Counted from the first letter of the stretch, positions 10,109-19,027 are shown. The stretch: 54,532 nucleotides of DNA from an uncultured Verrucomicrobiota bacterium (GCA_903828255.1 CAIKLQ010000871.1:1-54532), one strand, 5' to 3'. Made by a program: numbers and translations. Notes: generated from the sequence alone by a model not told the origin.

Positions 10109-10978
10109 TCAAGGTTTGGCGGGCGGCGGTTCTGGCTCGGGGGCTTTTGCGGCGGGAACATCGTCTTTCGTCAGGTGCCGGGAGCCGCCCACCACGGAAA
10201 TGTTTCCTTCGCGATCCAAATGCAGGCGGGGGTGAGTCGCGCTGAAATCGAACGACTGTCGTTTGATAATATCGCCGGCGGGCGTGATGACCGAATAAAG
10301 CGAAGCGTGCGCGCCATTTTGATGCAGCACATGCAGCCGGTTATTTCCATCCAGTTCTATCTCCGGTCGGCCGAACGAGACCATGTTGCCGAGCGGGAAA
10401 ACTTTCATCAGCTTGGATTCCGGCCCGTCGCTCAGCCGGAAATAAAGCCGGATCTCGGAGCGCAGCGAATTGGCCTGGAGCAATGAATAGCGGCGCAGTT
10501 CCGGCGGTTGGTTCGCGCCGCCGCTGGCGGGCACGCCAAACTCCCGGGTCCAAATTTTCGCGCCGTCCACGATGTCAAAATCCTTCGGCGGGCTGGTGGT
10601 CTGGGCGCTCCACTCCTTGATCCGCACCGAGGCGGTGGCGCGGTAACGGCCTTCCCGCGTCAGCGAAAAATACGGGGCCAAGTCCACCCGCTTGGTCGCC
10701 ACCTTGGAAGTTTCCAGTGTGAATTCCTCCACCACTGGGGCCTCGCCGTTTTTGCTCACCACGAAACTGTCCCGGGACTCGACCGAAAACGTCAGCCAGT
10801 TCGCCTCGCCGCCGAGGTGCAACGTCTGGCCCGAGCGATTGGTAATCCGAACCGCCACGGTCAACGTTTCGCCAGGCAGATAATGCTCCCGATCGAACTT
10901 TAGCTCGACCAGCACCTGCGCCAACCCGCCCGGCAACCAGGCGAGCGAAATGAATACCGCAAGGAAAAATGCTTTCAC
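10109..10978 (-). CDS. Exported hypothetical protein with Ig-like beta domain
   Basis: 289 residues using the GTG at 10978, which gives a signal peptide (VKAFFLAVFISLAWLPGGLAQ). The longer open frame to 11170 adds 64 low-quality residues ahead of this and is unlikely. After the signal, VELKFDREHYLPGETLTVAV is the opening strand pattern of an intermediate-type Ig-like domain (YxPGExL). This is followed by a beta-rich region (SFGRPEIELDGNNRLHVLHQ) and a Pro/Glu-rich tail. I do not recognise a specific family. It is convergent with the preceding plus-strand gene. Confidence 0.62.
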   Translation of the reverse strand: MKAFFLAVFISLAWLPGGLAQVLVELKFDREHYLPGETLTVAVRITNRSGQTLHLGGEANWLTFSVESRDSFVVSKNGEAPVVEEFTLETSKVATKRVDLAPYFSLTREGRYRATASVRIKEWSAQTTSPPKDFDIVDGAKIWTREFGVPASGGANQPPELRRYSLLQANSLRSEIRLYFRLSDGPESKLMKVFPLGNMVSFGRPEIELDGNNRLHVLHQNGAHASLYSVITPAGDIIKRQSFDFSATHPRLHLDREGNISVVGGSRHLTKDDVPAAKAPEPEPPPAKP

Positions 10979-11296
10979 GGAATCCACTCTAAGCGGGTTC
11001 AGCCCGGTGACAAGCCACAAAAGCCGGTCCGCCAGTCGCGAAGCGGGCCCGCCCCCGCTGCCCTTGCCAGCTGACCCGGCTAACTCCGCCTCATGGACTC
11101 TTCCGCCCGATCTTCCAGTTGTTCCGCTTCCGATCCCTTGCCGTGGAAAGATTGAACGCACACCTCTCAAAGCTTTCTATTACTCGAGCGCGCTGGCACG
11201 ATTCCCGCCACGAGTGGAGCCACGTTGGAATAGCAATTTACAATTGCGCTTGCGATTCCTAGACTTGTGGTTGGAAGCGGGAAGCAAGAAAAACAG
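10979..11296. promoter_or_regulatory. Divergent intergenic region with a short perfect palindrome
   Basis: This 318-base region separates the minus-strand exported protein from the plus-strand ABC permease and so should hold both promoters. At 11233-11247 there is a perfect dyad, GCAATT-TAC-AATTGC, the kind of site a small dimeric repressor could bind, 50 bases before the permease start. No convincing -35/-10 pair could be picked. No gene is seen here. Confidence 0.3.
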
Positions 11297-12259
11297 ATGC
11301 GACAATTCATTACCATCGCCGTCAACGCCTTCATGGAACTGGTGCGCCAGCCCGTGTTTTTGCTGTTGATGACGGCCTCCGCGCTGTTCGAGATTTTTCT
11401 CGCCACGCCGTACTATTTCGCGTTCGGCGATGAGCCAAAGCTTGTGAAGAACAGCGTGCTGGCGGTGATGTTGCTGGCTGGGTTGTTCGGCGCGGTTTTG
11501 AGTGCTTCGGCCTCCTTGGCGCGTGAAATTCGCGCCGGCACGGCATTGGCCGTCCTTTCCAAGCCGGTCGGTCGGGCTCAATTTCTCCTCGCTAAATACG
11601 CCGGATTGGTCGTCGCGCTGACGGTATTGACTTACGTGAACCTCGTCGCCGCGCTGGTGGCCAGCCGCATGACCTTCGATGCTTACGGCAGCACCGACCT
11701 GCCGGCGGTGGGCATTTTTGCGGGGGGCGTGGTGGTGGCCTACGGGTTGGCGGGTTTCAGCAATTTCTTCCTGCGCCGCCCGTTCGTGAGCGACGCCGTG
11801 TTCGCGTTGATGATCATGGTTACGGTGGCGGCTTTCCTCATTTTCCAGTTCACCACGCAGATGGAAAGTATGAACACCCTGGCCGCCGTGGATTGGCGGC
11901 TAGTGCCAGCGGCGATTCTGATCTTGTTCGCGCTCTGGATCCTGGCGGCGCTGGCGCTGGCGTGCTCAACGCGCTTCGACATGATCCCCACGCTTACCAT
12001 CTGTTCGGCGTTTTTTCTGGTGGGGCTGATGTCGGATTATCTCTTCGGCCGCCCAGCGGACAAAGGCTCATGGTGGGGGACGGTGCTTTACACGGTGATC
12101 CCAAACTGGCAAAACTTCTGGCTCGCGGACGCTCTCGAAACGGGGAAGAGCACGTTTCACTGGGGCTACGTGGGGAAAGCGTTCGCCTATTTGGTCTGTT
12201 ACGTCGGGGCGGCGCTGGCGGTGTCGGTGACGATGTTTGAAGATCGGGAATTGAGTTAA
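11297..12259 (+). CDS. ABC-2 type transporter permease
   Basis: 320 residues starting MRQFITIAVNAFMELVRQPV, the typical opening of ABC-2 permeases (cytoplasmic amphipathic helix, then TM1). About six hydrophobic segments follow: FLLLMTASALFEIFLATPYY, VLAVMLLAGLFGAVLSASAS, LVVALTVLTYVNLVAALVAS, AVFALMIMVTVAAFLIF, ILILFALWILAALALA, and the last near VCYVGAALAVSV. The EIRAGTALAVLSKPVGRAQF segment between TM2 and TM3 is a hallmark coupling loop. No ATPase gene is adjacent, so it either works with an ATPase encoded elsewhere, possibly that at 19877, or belongs to the following SPFH genes functionally. The substrate is unknown. Confidence 0.8.
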   Translation: MRQFITIAVNAFMELVRQPVFLLLMTASALFEIFLATPYYFAFGDEPKLVKNSVLAVMLLAGLFGAVLSASASLAREIRAGTALAVLSKPVGRAQFLLAKYAGLVVALTVLTYVNLVAALVASRMTFDAYGSTDLPAVGIFAGGVVVAYGLAGFSNFFLRRPFVSDAVFALMIMVTVAAFLIFQFTTQMESMNTLAAVDWRLVPAAILILFALWILAALALACSTRFDMIPTLTICSAFFLVGLMSDYLFGRPADKGSWWGTVLYTVIPNWQNFWLADALETGKSTFHWGYVGKAFAYLVCYVGAALAVSVTMFEDRELS

Positions 12260-12331
12260 AGTGGTGGAATCGGTTCGACTCGTCCGACTGGTCTGGGTGA
12301 TTTAACGGTTTAACGGTCTAACCAACTGTAA

Positions 12332-14218
12332 ATGGAACGAAACATTCAAAGAAACGGTCTGGTGAACTTGCTCGCGCTCCTGGCGATGGGCGCGGCGGCG
12401 TATGGCATCGCGCAATACGCCAACGCCCTCGCTGGTCAGGTCGCGGCGGTTTTTCTGGGCCTCGGGGTGCTGGTTGGGTTCGTGAGCTGGTTTCAGATGC
12501 GGCTCGAAGCGCGCGAGCGGCTGGAAAAGCTGGAACTCGACGAACTCGCACGTTCCAAAGGCAGCGCGACGCTGTTTGAAGGCAAGGACGCGGAAGTCTT
12601 CCCGGCACAACAATCGCGGGTGCAGTTTGAAAAGTATTTCGTCCCCGGCTTCACCGTGCTGCTGCTGCTCCTGCAAGGCGCGGCGGTGATTGTCCTCTGG
12701 CGCTGGCTCGAGAAAATGGTCGCGGTGGCACCGCTCAAGCAGGAGATGGTCGCGATGTCGCTGCTCGGTTTGCTCGCGCTCATCCTGTTCCTGATCGGCC
12801 GGTTTTCGGCGACGATTGCCCGGTTGGAGAATCACCGGTTGCTCCGGCCCACGGCCAGCCAAGTCCTGTTGGGGGCGTATCTTTGCGCGCTCAGCGCCTT
12901 GGCGATTGCGGGCGTCAAAGGCGAATTCCCCAGAGCCGATCTTTACGTTGCGCGCGGCTTGGTCATCGTGCTCGGTCTGGCGGCGGTCGAGACTCTCGCC
13001 ACGCTGGTATTTGAGCTGTTTCGCCCGCGCGTGAAGGGCAAGATCGCCCGCCCGCTTTACGATTCGCGCTTCGTCGGCTTGCTCACCCAACCGGAGGGCC
13101 TCGTGGTGACGGCCGCGCAAACCCTCGACTACCAGTTCGGGTTCAAGGTTTCCGAGACGTGGTTTTATCAGGCGTTCAAGCAAGGTGCGCGCTGGATGTT
13201 CCTGCTGCAACTCGCCGCACTGCTGCTCTCGACCTGCGTGGTGTTTATCGAGCCAGGCGAGCAGGCGTTGCTCGAACGTTTCGGCAAACGGGTCGAAGGT
13301 CGCGCGGTGCTCGATCCGGGCGCGCACCTCAAACTGCCGTGGCCCGTGGACAAGATTTACCGCTACCGCACTGAGGAGATCCAATCGCTAAACGTGGGTT
13401 CGGTGCCCGAGAAGGAAGAGCATGAGTCGCGGATTGCGCTTTGGACGGCGGGCCACCCGCACGACGAAAACTTCGTGGTGGCCAATCGCGAACGCAATGC
13501 CGGCCAGGCGGCGCCAGACGGCGGGGCAAGGAAGGCCCCGCCCGTCAGCCTGCTGACCGTGGGCGTTCCGGTTCAATTCCAGATCCACGACCTGGTCCAA
13601 TGGGCCTACAACCACGAGGACAGCGCCGCGCTCCTCCAACAGCTCGCCACGCGCGAAGTCATTCGCTACCTCGTGAGCGTGGACCTCAACGAGATCATGT
13701 CCCACTCCCGCCAGGAATCGGCAGCGGCCTTGCGCGATCGCATCCAGGCGGCGGCGGATGCGAACCACCTCGGCGCGAAGGTTTTGTTTGTCGGGTTGCA
13801 GGACCTCCATCCGCCAGTCAAGGTCGCACCCGAATATGAGAAAGTCGTCAGCGCGATCCATCTCAAGCAGGCGAATATTCTCGCCGCCCAAGCCTACGCC
13901 ATCAGCACAAACGTGCTGGCCGGCGCGCGGGCCTTCACCTTGACGAACAGCGCCCAAGCCGCGCGGCTCAGTCTGGAGTTGACCGCCTCGGCCCGCGCGG
14001 CGGCGTTCACCAACCAGCTTCCGGCCTACAACGCCGCTCCGTCGGTTTATCTCCAACGCGCCTATTTGCAAGCGTTCGCCGCGGCCACGGCCAAGCCCAC
14101 CAAGTATCTGATCCTCGCCACGAACACCACGGACATCATCCAGTTCGATCTGCAACGGCGCATTGACGACGACATTTTTAACAAAGTTGCCGGCGCGATT
14201 GCCGCGCCCCAAAAATAG
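12332..14218 (+). CDS. SPFH-domain protein with N-terminal multi-spanning membrane region
   Basis: 628 residues. The first 300 or so hold several membrane segments (NLLALLAMGAAAYGIAQYAN, AAVFLGLGVLVGFVSWFQM, TVLLLLLQGAAVIVLWRWL, LLGLLALILFLIGRF and more). At about residue 305 comes a final TM then the SPFH (prohibitin/HflK) domain: VVFIEPGEQALLERFGKRVE, LDPGAHLKLPWPVDKIYRYR. It ends in an Ala-rich coiled region. This is HflK-like but much longer at the front than HflK (about 400 residues). It is the first of three SPFH genes in a row (8-base and 5-base gaps), so likely one membrane complex. A short GC hairpin lies inside the gene at 13517-13546. Confidence 0.82.
   Translation: MERNIQRNGLVNLLALLAMGAAAYGIAQYANALAGQVAAVFLGLGVLVGFVSWFQMRLEARERLEKLELDELARSKGSATLFEGKDAEVFPAQQSRVQFEKYFVPGFTVLLLLLQGAAVIVLWRWLEKMVAVAPLKQEMVAMSLLGLLALILFLIGRFSATIARLENHRLLRPTASQVLLGAYLCALSALAIAGVKGEFPRADLYVARGLVIVLGLAAVETLATLVFELFRPRVKGKIARPLYDSRFVGLLTQPEGLVVTAAQTLDYQFGFKVSETWFYQAFKQGARWMFLLQLAALLLSTCVVFIEPGEQALLERFGKRVEGRAVLDPGAHLKLPWPVDKIYRYRTEEIQSLNVGSVPEKEEHESRIALWTAGHPHDENFVVANRERNAGQAAPDGGARKAPPVSLLTVGVPVQFQIHDLVQWAYNHEDSAALLQQLATREVIRYLVSVDLNEIMSHSRQESAAALRDRIQAAADANHLGAKVLFVGLQDLHPPVKVAPEYEKVVSAIHLKQANILAAQAYAISTNVLAGARAFTLTNSAQAARLSLELTASARAAAFTNQLPAYNAAPSVYLQRAYLQAFAAATAKPTKYLILATNTTDIIQFDLQRRIDDDIFNKVAGAIAAPQK
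13517..13546. repeat. GC hairpin inside the SPFH gene
   Basis: The sequence GGCGGGGC-AAGGAAG-GCCCCGCC, bordered by GAC/GTC, forms a strong stem-loop inside the coding sequence. It encodes the low-complexity stretch APDGGARKAPPVS between the membrane region and the rest of the SPFH domain. It is probably an inserted repeat, like others in this window. Confidence 0.45.
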
Positions 14219-14226
14219 TTTATCCC

Positions 14227-15135
14227 ATGAAAAAGAACCTGCTCACCATCGTCATCAGCGCCGTGCTGGCGTTGATTTTCGTGCTGTTGCTGTTTGTGTT
14301 CCAAGTGCGCCAGTCGGAAGTCGCCGTCGTCACCTTCTTCGGCAAACCCACCGCGCGGCAGTACGACCAACCCGGCGCCTATTTCAAATGGCCCTGGCCG
14401 ATTCAGAGCGTTTACAAGCTCGATCAACGCACCCAGAACTTTGAAGACAAGATCACGGAAAACTTCACGACGGATAACATTACGCTGGTGACGATGGTCT
14501 ATGTCGGCTGGAAGATCACGGATGCAAAAACGTTTTTCCCGAAATTCGCCGGCGGCTCGACGGTCGTCGCCGAGCGGATGCTCGATGACATTGTGAGCCA
14601 GGCCAAGACTGCGGTCATCGGCAAACATCCGCTCGCGGATTTCGTGAACGCCAACGAGCAGGACCTGAAGTTCGACGCTATTGAACGCGAGATCCGGATC
14701 GTGGCGGAGGCCCAGCTGCGGACGAACAATTGCGGCATCGGCATTGAGTATCTCGGCATCAAGAAGCTCGGCCTGCCCGAAGCCGTGACGCAAAGCGTCT
14801 TTGACCAGATGACCGCCGAGCGCAAGGTCAAGTCCGACACGCTGGATGCGGAAGGCCAGTCGCAGGCGGCGCAGATTCGTTCGACGGCCGAGCGCGAAGC
14901 GGCGGAGAAAATCACCAAGGCCGACGCGGAAGCCCGGAAGATTCGCGGCCAAGGCGAGGCGGTGGCGGCGGAGGTTTACCCGGTTTTTCAACAGAACCCA
15001 GAGCTGGCGGGATTTCTCCTGCGGCTCGATGCGCTGGAATTGTCGCTCAAGGAACGTTCCACTTTGATTTTCGACACCCGCACGCCGCCGTTTGATTTGT
15101 TCAGCGGCATCATCACCAACAAACCGGGCAAATAA
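14227..15135 (+). CDS. hflC: HflC-like SPFH protease modulator
   Basis: 302 residues with one N-terminal TM anchor (LLTIVISAVLALIFVLLLFV) followed by an SPFH domain (QVRQSEVAVVTFFGKPTARQ, DQPGAYFKWPWPIQSVYKLD). The C-terminal helix runs AEREAAEKITKADAEARKIR, typical of HflC. In proteobacteria HflC and HflK form a membrane cage around FtsH and regulate its proteolysis. Here no ftsH lies nearby. It sits between two other SPFH genes, so it may form a heteromeric ring with them. The assignment to the HflC subfamily rests on length and the charged coiled C-terminus. Confidence 0.85.
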   Translation: MKKNLLTIVISAVLALIFVLLLFVFQVRQSEVAVVTFFGKPTARQYDQPGAYFKWPWPIQSVYKLDQRTQNFEDKITENFTTDNITLVTMVYVGWKITDAKTFFPKFAGGSTVVAERMLDDIVSQAKTAVIGKHPLADFVNANEQDLKFDAIEREIRIVAEAQLRTNNCGIGIEYLGIKKLGLPEAVTQSVFDQMTAERKVKSDTLDAEGQSQAAQIRSTAEREAAEKITKADAEARKIRGQGEAVAAEVYPVFQQNPELAGFLLRLDALELSLKERSTLIFDTRTPPFDLFSGIITNKPGK

Positions 15136-15140
15136 TCGGC

Positions 15141-16244
15141 ATGAGTAACGACCCGAAAACTCCCGCGCCGGTTACGCCGGTGGACAGTGGTTCGCAGGCG
15201 CTGGCCGAGGCCTTGCGCAGCAGCTTTGGCATCGTCAAGTTCGTCATGGCCCTGCTGTTCGTGCTGTTCCTGGCGTCCGGCTTTTTCACCGTCGGCCCGC
15301 AGGAAAAAGCCATCAAGCTCCGTTTCGGCAAGCCGGTCGGCGAAGGCGAGCAAGTGCTGCTCGGCTCGGGCGCCCACTGGGCCTGGCCGTATCCGATTGA
15401 TGACGTCATCAAGATTCCCATCACCGAAATTCAAAAGGTCACGGCCAAGGGTTCGTGGTTCTTCCAGACGCCCGAACAGGAACTTAGCGACAAGGACCCC
15501 GGCTTCGGCCCGACGCTCAATCCGGCGATGGACGGCTACGCGCTCACCGGTGACGGGAATATCATCCATACCAAGGCCACCTTGAGCTATCGCATCGCGG
15601 ACCCGGTGCGCTGCGTGTTCGGGTTCGCCATTGGTACTAACCAGACGTTTAACCTCGCGGGCGTCTCCAACGCCGTGCTGAACGCGCTCGACAACGCGCT
15701 GGTGCAAACCGCCGCGCGTTACAAGGTGGATGACTTGCTGCTCAACGATGCCGTGGGCTTCCAGGACGCCGTGCAACGGCGCGTGGCGAAATTGGTGCAG
15801 GAACAAAAGCTGGGCGTGATCGTGGACCAATGCAGCGTCCAAAGCCGACCCCCGCGCCAGTTGAAACAAGCGTTCGACATCGTTTCCATCGCCAGCCACA
15901 AGCGCGACACGGTGACCAGCGCCGCCCGATCCGAAGCCAGCCAGACGTTGGGCCGCGCGACTTCCGACGCGGTCGGTCGCCTCAACGCCGCCGAGACGGC
16001 GCGCACGCTCATGGTCGAGGGCATCAACAGCGAATCCGTCCGCTTTCAGAAATTGCTCTCCGCTTACCAGAGCAACCCGGACCTGTTCGTGCAGCAACGC
16101 CTGGTCGAAACGATGGGCCGCGTGTTCGCCAGCGCCCAGGACAAGATGTTCCTGCCGACCCGCGCCGATGGCAAGCCGGTTGAGCTGCGCTTGTTGTTGA
16201 GCCGTGAGCCGCCCAAACCGAAGACCGACGAGGTGAAACCGTGA
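15141..16244 (+). CDS. hflK: HflK-like SPFH protein
   Basis: 367 residues. A Pro/Thr-rich cytoplasmic N-terminus is followed by one TM segment (IVKFVMALLFVLFLASGFFT) and an SPFH domain: VGPQEKAIKLRFGKPVGEGE, ALTGDGNIIHTKATLSYRIA, the GDGNI..T motif typical of HflK. The tail has an Ala/Glu/Arg coiled region (TSAARSEASQTLGRATSDAV). It is encoded five bases after the HflC-like gene, so co-translation is likely. With the 12332 gene this gives two HflK-type and one HflC-type subunit, an unusual three-gene set. Confidence 0.84.
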   Translation: MSNDPKTPAPVTPVDSGSQALAEALRSSFGIVKFVMALLFVLFLASGFFTVGPQEKAIKLRFGKPVGEGEQVLLGSGAHWAWPYPIDDVIKIPITEIQKVTAKGSWFFQTPEQELSDKDPGFGPTLNPAMDGYALTGDGNIIHTKATLSYRIADPVRCVFGFAIGTNQTFNLAGVSNAVLNALDNALVQTAARYKVDDLLLNDAVGFQDAVQRRVAKLVQEQKLGVIVDQCSVQSRPPRQLKQAFDIVSIASHKRDTVTSAARSEASQTLGRATSDAVGRLNAAETARTLMVEGINSESVRFQKLLSAYQSNPDLFVQQRLVETMGRVFASAQDKMFLPTRADGKPVELRLLLSREPPKPKTDEVKP

Positions 16245-16256
16245 GTGAATCCAAGT

Positions 16257-16348
16257 GCCAAATGACGAATGACGAGTTCCGAATGGCCGCCGGGTTGCGC
16301 TCCGTTTTCGCCATTCTTCATTCTTCATTCTTCATTCTTCATTTCTGA
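16257..16348. repeat. ATGACGA/TTCATTC simple inverted repeat
   Basis: The gap between the HflK-like gene and the metal ATPase holds a left arm with AAATGACGAATGACGA and a right arm with four TTCATTCT units. Read on the other strand the right arm is AAATGAAGAATGAAGAATG, so the two arms can pair imperfectly. The right arm ends two bases before the ATPase start codon and displaces any ordinary ribosome-binding site. Confidence 0.6.
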
Positions 16349-16350
16349 CC

Positions 16351-18363
16351 ATGCAAGTCACCTCTCTCCTCAACCAGTCCGAGCACGAGCACGATCCCTC
16401 GTGCGACTCCTGCCACGACCATGAGCATTCGACCATCCACTTGGGGCTAACCCTCGTCGGCGTGGTCTTCGTCCTGAACGCCTTCATCGTGGACTGGGTT
16501 TTCGACTCGGCCCATGTGGTTGCGAGCGCCAGTGCGTTTCTCGGCGCGGTCATCCTCGGCTATCCCATCGTGGTCACGGCCATCAAAGATTTGAAGCGTG
16601 GTCGCCTGAGCATCAATGAGCTGGTCGCCATCGCTGTGCTGGCGGCGTTTGCGTCCGGCGACTACAAGACCGCCGGCGTCGTCGCGTTTTTCATGTTGCT
16701 CGGGGAAATCATCGAGACCCGCACTGCGGAAGGCGCGCGGACTTCCATTGAATCGCTCATCAAACTCACACCTACCAAAGCGCGCCGGATCAAGTCCGAC
16801 AAGTCCGAGGAAGAAGTTGCCGCCAGCGAACTCGCCATCGGTGACGTGATCCGCATCCGCCCTGGCGACAACGTCGCGGCGGACGGCGTGATCATGAATG
16901 GCCAGGGTTCATTCAACCAAGCCACCATCACGGGCGAATCCCTGCCCGTGGACAAGAAACAGGGCGACGAAGTTTTTGCCGGCACGCAGAACCTCACGGG
17001 CGTTTTGGAAATCAAAGTCAGCCGCGCCGGCACCGACACCACGCTGGGCCGCGTGCGCGAACTCATTCTTGCGGCCGAGAAGACCAAGCTCCCGATCATG
17101 AAGATCGTGGATCAATACATGGGTTTCTACACGCCGCTGGTGCTGGTGATCGGCGCGCTGGTGTGGGCCTTCACCCACGACTTGAACCGCGTCATCGCCG
17201 TCTTCGTAGTTGCCTGTCCGTGTGCCTTCATTCTTGCCACCCCCACCGCGATGGTCGCCGCGCTCTCCGCCGCCGCGCGCCTCGGCATTTTGATCAAGAA
17301 CGTCGCCGACATCGAATCTGCGGCGAAGATCAACGCCTTCGTCTTCGACAAGACCGGCACGCTCACCACCGGCGAACTGGCCGTCAGCCGCCTGATGCCG
17401 ATTGGCGACACCAAGCCCGCCGAGTTGCTCCGTATCGCTGCCTCCGCCGAGAAATACAGCAACCACCCGACGGCCAAAGCCCTCGCCCAACTCGCGACCG
17501 AAGCCGGCGTGCCGCTGGCCGAACCGCAACATTTTGCCGAAACCGCCGGTCGCGGCGTGAAGGCCGACGTGAGCGGCGCGAAAGTCCTGGTGGGCCGCGC
17601 GCAATGGCTCAAAGACAACGGCGTGACGGAAGATTTCTCGAAGTCCGTTGACCTCAACGAAGCGGAGGGCTGGAGTTTGATTTTCGTCGCTCGCGATGGC
17701 CACTGCATCGGCTGGGTCGGCTTGCAGGACCAGACCCGCGCCGAGGCGAAGGAATCGCTGGCTGAATTGAGGGAAGCCGGTGTGCGCCGTATCGCGATGG
17801 TTTCCGGCGACCGCCAGGCAGTCGCCACTCGTGTCGCAGCGGAGATTGGTTGCGAAGAAGCGCAGGGCGAATGTCTGCCGCAGAACAAAGTCGAGTTTGT
17901 ACGTGCCATGAAGGCCAAGGGCTACAAGGTGGCGGTCATCGGCGACGGCGTGAATGACGCACCGGCGCTGGCAGCAGGCGACATCGGCATCGCGATGGGC
18001 GCGGCGGGTAGCGAAGTGGCGATCCACAGCGCGACAATTGCGCTGATGAACAACGACCTGCGCCGGCTGCCGTTCCTGGTGAAGCTCTCGCGAAGCACGC
18101 GGGCGGTCATCAACCAGAATTTCCTGTTCGGGGTGTTGTTCATCATCGTCGGGTTGTCGGCGGCGGCTTTCGGCTACCTGACCCCGATCGTGGCGGCCAT
18201 CTTGCACAACGTGGGATCGCTGATCGTGATCTTCAACAGCGCCCGCCTCGTGCGCAAAGGCGAGGAGTTGGAGCATTATCACCCCGAGCCCGCCGGAACG
18301 CCCCGTGGTGAAGGCGGCTCGCGGCACGATGCTTCTGGCCAGCTCGCGCCGAAGCTGGCGTGA
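16351..18363 (+). CDS. P1B-type heavy-metal translocating ATPase
   Basis: 670 residues. The N-terminus lacks an HMA ferredoxin-like domain and instead has a His/Cys-rich tail (residues about 11-31, HEHDPSCDSCHDHEHS), a likely metal-binding region. The TM metal site is Cys289-Pro-Cys291 (VACPCAFILATP). Catalytic motifs are in order: TGESLPVD (actuator), D333KTGTLT (phosphorylated aspartate), SNHPTAKAL (the HP locus of P1B pumps), GDGVNDAPALAAGDIGIAMG (hinge). The CPC motif with a His-rich N-terminus fits Zn/Cd/Pb or Cu export. The exact metal cannot be fixed. Its stop overlaps the start of the PIN toxin gene (GTGA). Confidence 0.92.
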   Translation: MQVTSLLNQSEHEHDPSCDSCHDHEHSTIHLGLTLVGVVFVLNAFIVDWVFDSAHVVASASAFLGAVILGYPIVVTAIKDLKRGRLSINELVAIAVLAAFASGDYKTAGVVAFFMLLGEIIETRTAEGARTSIESLIKLTPTKARRIKSDKSEEEVAASELAIGDVIRIRPGDNVAADGVIMNGQGSFNQATITGESLPVDKKQGDEVFAGTQNLTGVLEIKVSRAGTDTTLGRVRELILAAEKTKLPIMKIVDQYMGFYTPLVLVIGALVWAFTHDLNRVIAVFVVACPCAFILATPTAMVAALSAAARLGILIKNVADIESAAKINAFVFDKTGTLTTGELAVSRLMPIGDTKPAELLRIAASAEKYSNHPTAKALAQLATEAGVPLAEPQHFAETAGRGVKADVSGAKVLVGRAQWLKDNGVTEDFSKSVDLNEAEGWSLIFVARDGHCIGWVGLQDQTRAEAKESLAELREAGVRRIAMVSGDRQAVATRVAAEIGCEEAQGECLPQNKVEFVRAMKAKGYKVAVIGDGVNDAPALAAGDIGIAMGAAGSEVAIHSATIALMNNDLRRLPFLVKLSRSTRAVINQNFLFGVLFIIVGLSAAAFGYLTPIVAAILHNVGSLIVIFNSARLVRKGEELEHYHPEPAGTPRGEGGSRHDASGQLAPKLA

Positions 18364-18794
18364 GCGCGAAGCCGTTTCAGGTGGTTCTCGATACCAGCGT
18401 GCTGGTCGCGGCGATTCGTTCAACGCAAGGTGCGTCGTTTCGCTTGTTGCAGCTCGTCGGCGATTCACGGTGGCAGATCAACCTTTCACCGGCGTTGCTG
18501 TTTGAATACGAGGAAGCCGGCAGACCGCACGCGGATGAACTTTGGACGAAGCCGGAACGGTTTAACGACCTGCTGGACTTTCTCGTTCGCAGCGGGCGGC
18601 GGCCACGAATTATGTATTCCTGGAGGCCGCAGCTTGTGGACGCGGACGATGAGATGGTGTTGGAGCTGGCCGTCGCGGCGGGGGCGGATTTGATCGTGAC
18701 GCACAACGTCCGCGATTTTGCGGGTGCGGAACGATTTGGCGTTGGCATATTGAAACCCGCTGAGTTCCTGAAAATGCTGGAGAAAAAGAAATGA
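18360..18794 (+). CDS. PIN-domain putative toxin (TIGR00305-like)
   Basis: 144 residues from a GTG that overlaps the ATPase stop by four bases. PIN-fold nuclease motifs are visible: VVLDTSVLVAAIRST (first Asp), LFEYEEAG (Glu region), and DADDEMVLELAVAAGADLIV (second acidic cluster), then THNVRDFAGAERFGV (last Asp). This is the arrangement of 'putative toxin-antitoxin system toxin component, PIN family'. Such toxins cut RNA. The antitoxin gene follows directly and overlaps by four bases, toxin first. Confidence 0.85.
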   Translation: MSAKPFQVVLDTSVLVAAIRSTQGASFRLLQLVGDSRWQINLSPALLFEYEEAGRPHADELWTKPERFNDLLDFLVRSGRRPRIMYSWRPQLVDADDEMVLELAVAAGADLIVTHNVRDFAGAERFGVGILKPAEFLKMLEKKK

Positions 18795-19027
18795 CTGCGA
18801 TAAACGTCAAATTACCGGATTCCATTCTGAGGAAGGCCGATGAACTAGCGGCCAGGGATGGCGTGTCCCTCGACCAGTTTGTCAGCAGCGCAGTGGCCGA
18901 GAAGCTGTCCGGCTGGCTGACGGAAGATGAGCTGGACAAACGCGCGCGGCGGGCCAGTCGCGAGAAGTTCGATGCGGCGCTGGCACAAGTTCCAAATGTG
19001 CCGCCGGTGCCGGGCGACGAAATCTGA
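18791..19027 (+). CDS. Ribbon-helix-helix type antitoxin
   Basis: 78 residues. The N-terminus, TAINVKLPDSILRKADELAA then DGVSLDQFVSSAVAEKLSGW, is the beta-strand plus two-helix pattern of RHH DNA-binding antitoxins. The charged, Pro-ending C-terminus (VPNVPPVPGDEI) would wrap the toxin. Its ATG overlaps the PIN gene stop (ATGA). Such antitoxins usually repress their own promoter, but here the start of the pair is fused to the ATPase gene end, so any autoregulated promoter must lie within the ATPase coding sequence. Confidence 0.8.
   Translation: MTAINVKLPDSILRKADELAARDGVSLDQFVSSAVAEKLSGWLTEDELDKRARRASREKFDAALAQVPNVPPVPGDEI

Noticed and set aside
10979-11170. Longer start for the minus-strand exported protein
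   Set aside because: It adds 64 Gly/Arg/Ser-rich residues ahead of a clean signal peptide that starts at the GTG at 10978.
14988-16328. Minus-strand frame of 446 codons opposite the HflK-like gene
   Set aside because: Shadow frame in high-GC DNA. The plus strand has an obvious SPFH protein.
16909-18468. Minus-strand frame of 519 codons opposite the metal ATPase
   Set aside because: The composition is His/Arg/Asp-rich and shows no motif. The P-type ATPase on the other strand is certain.
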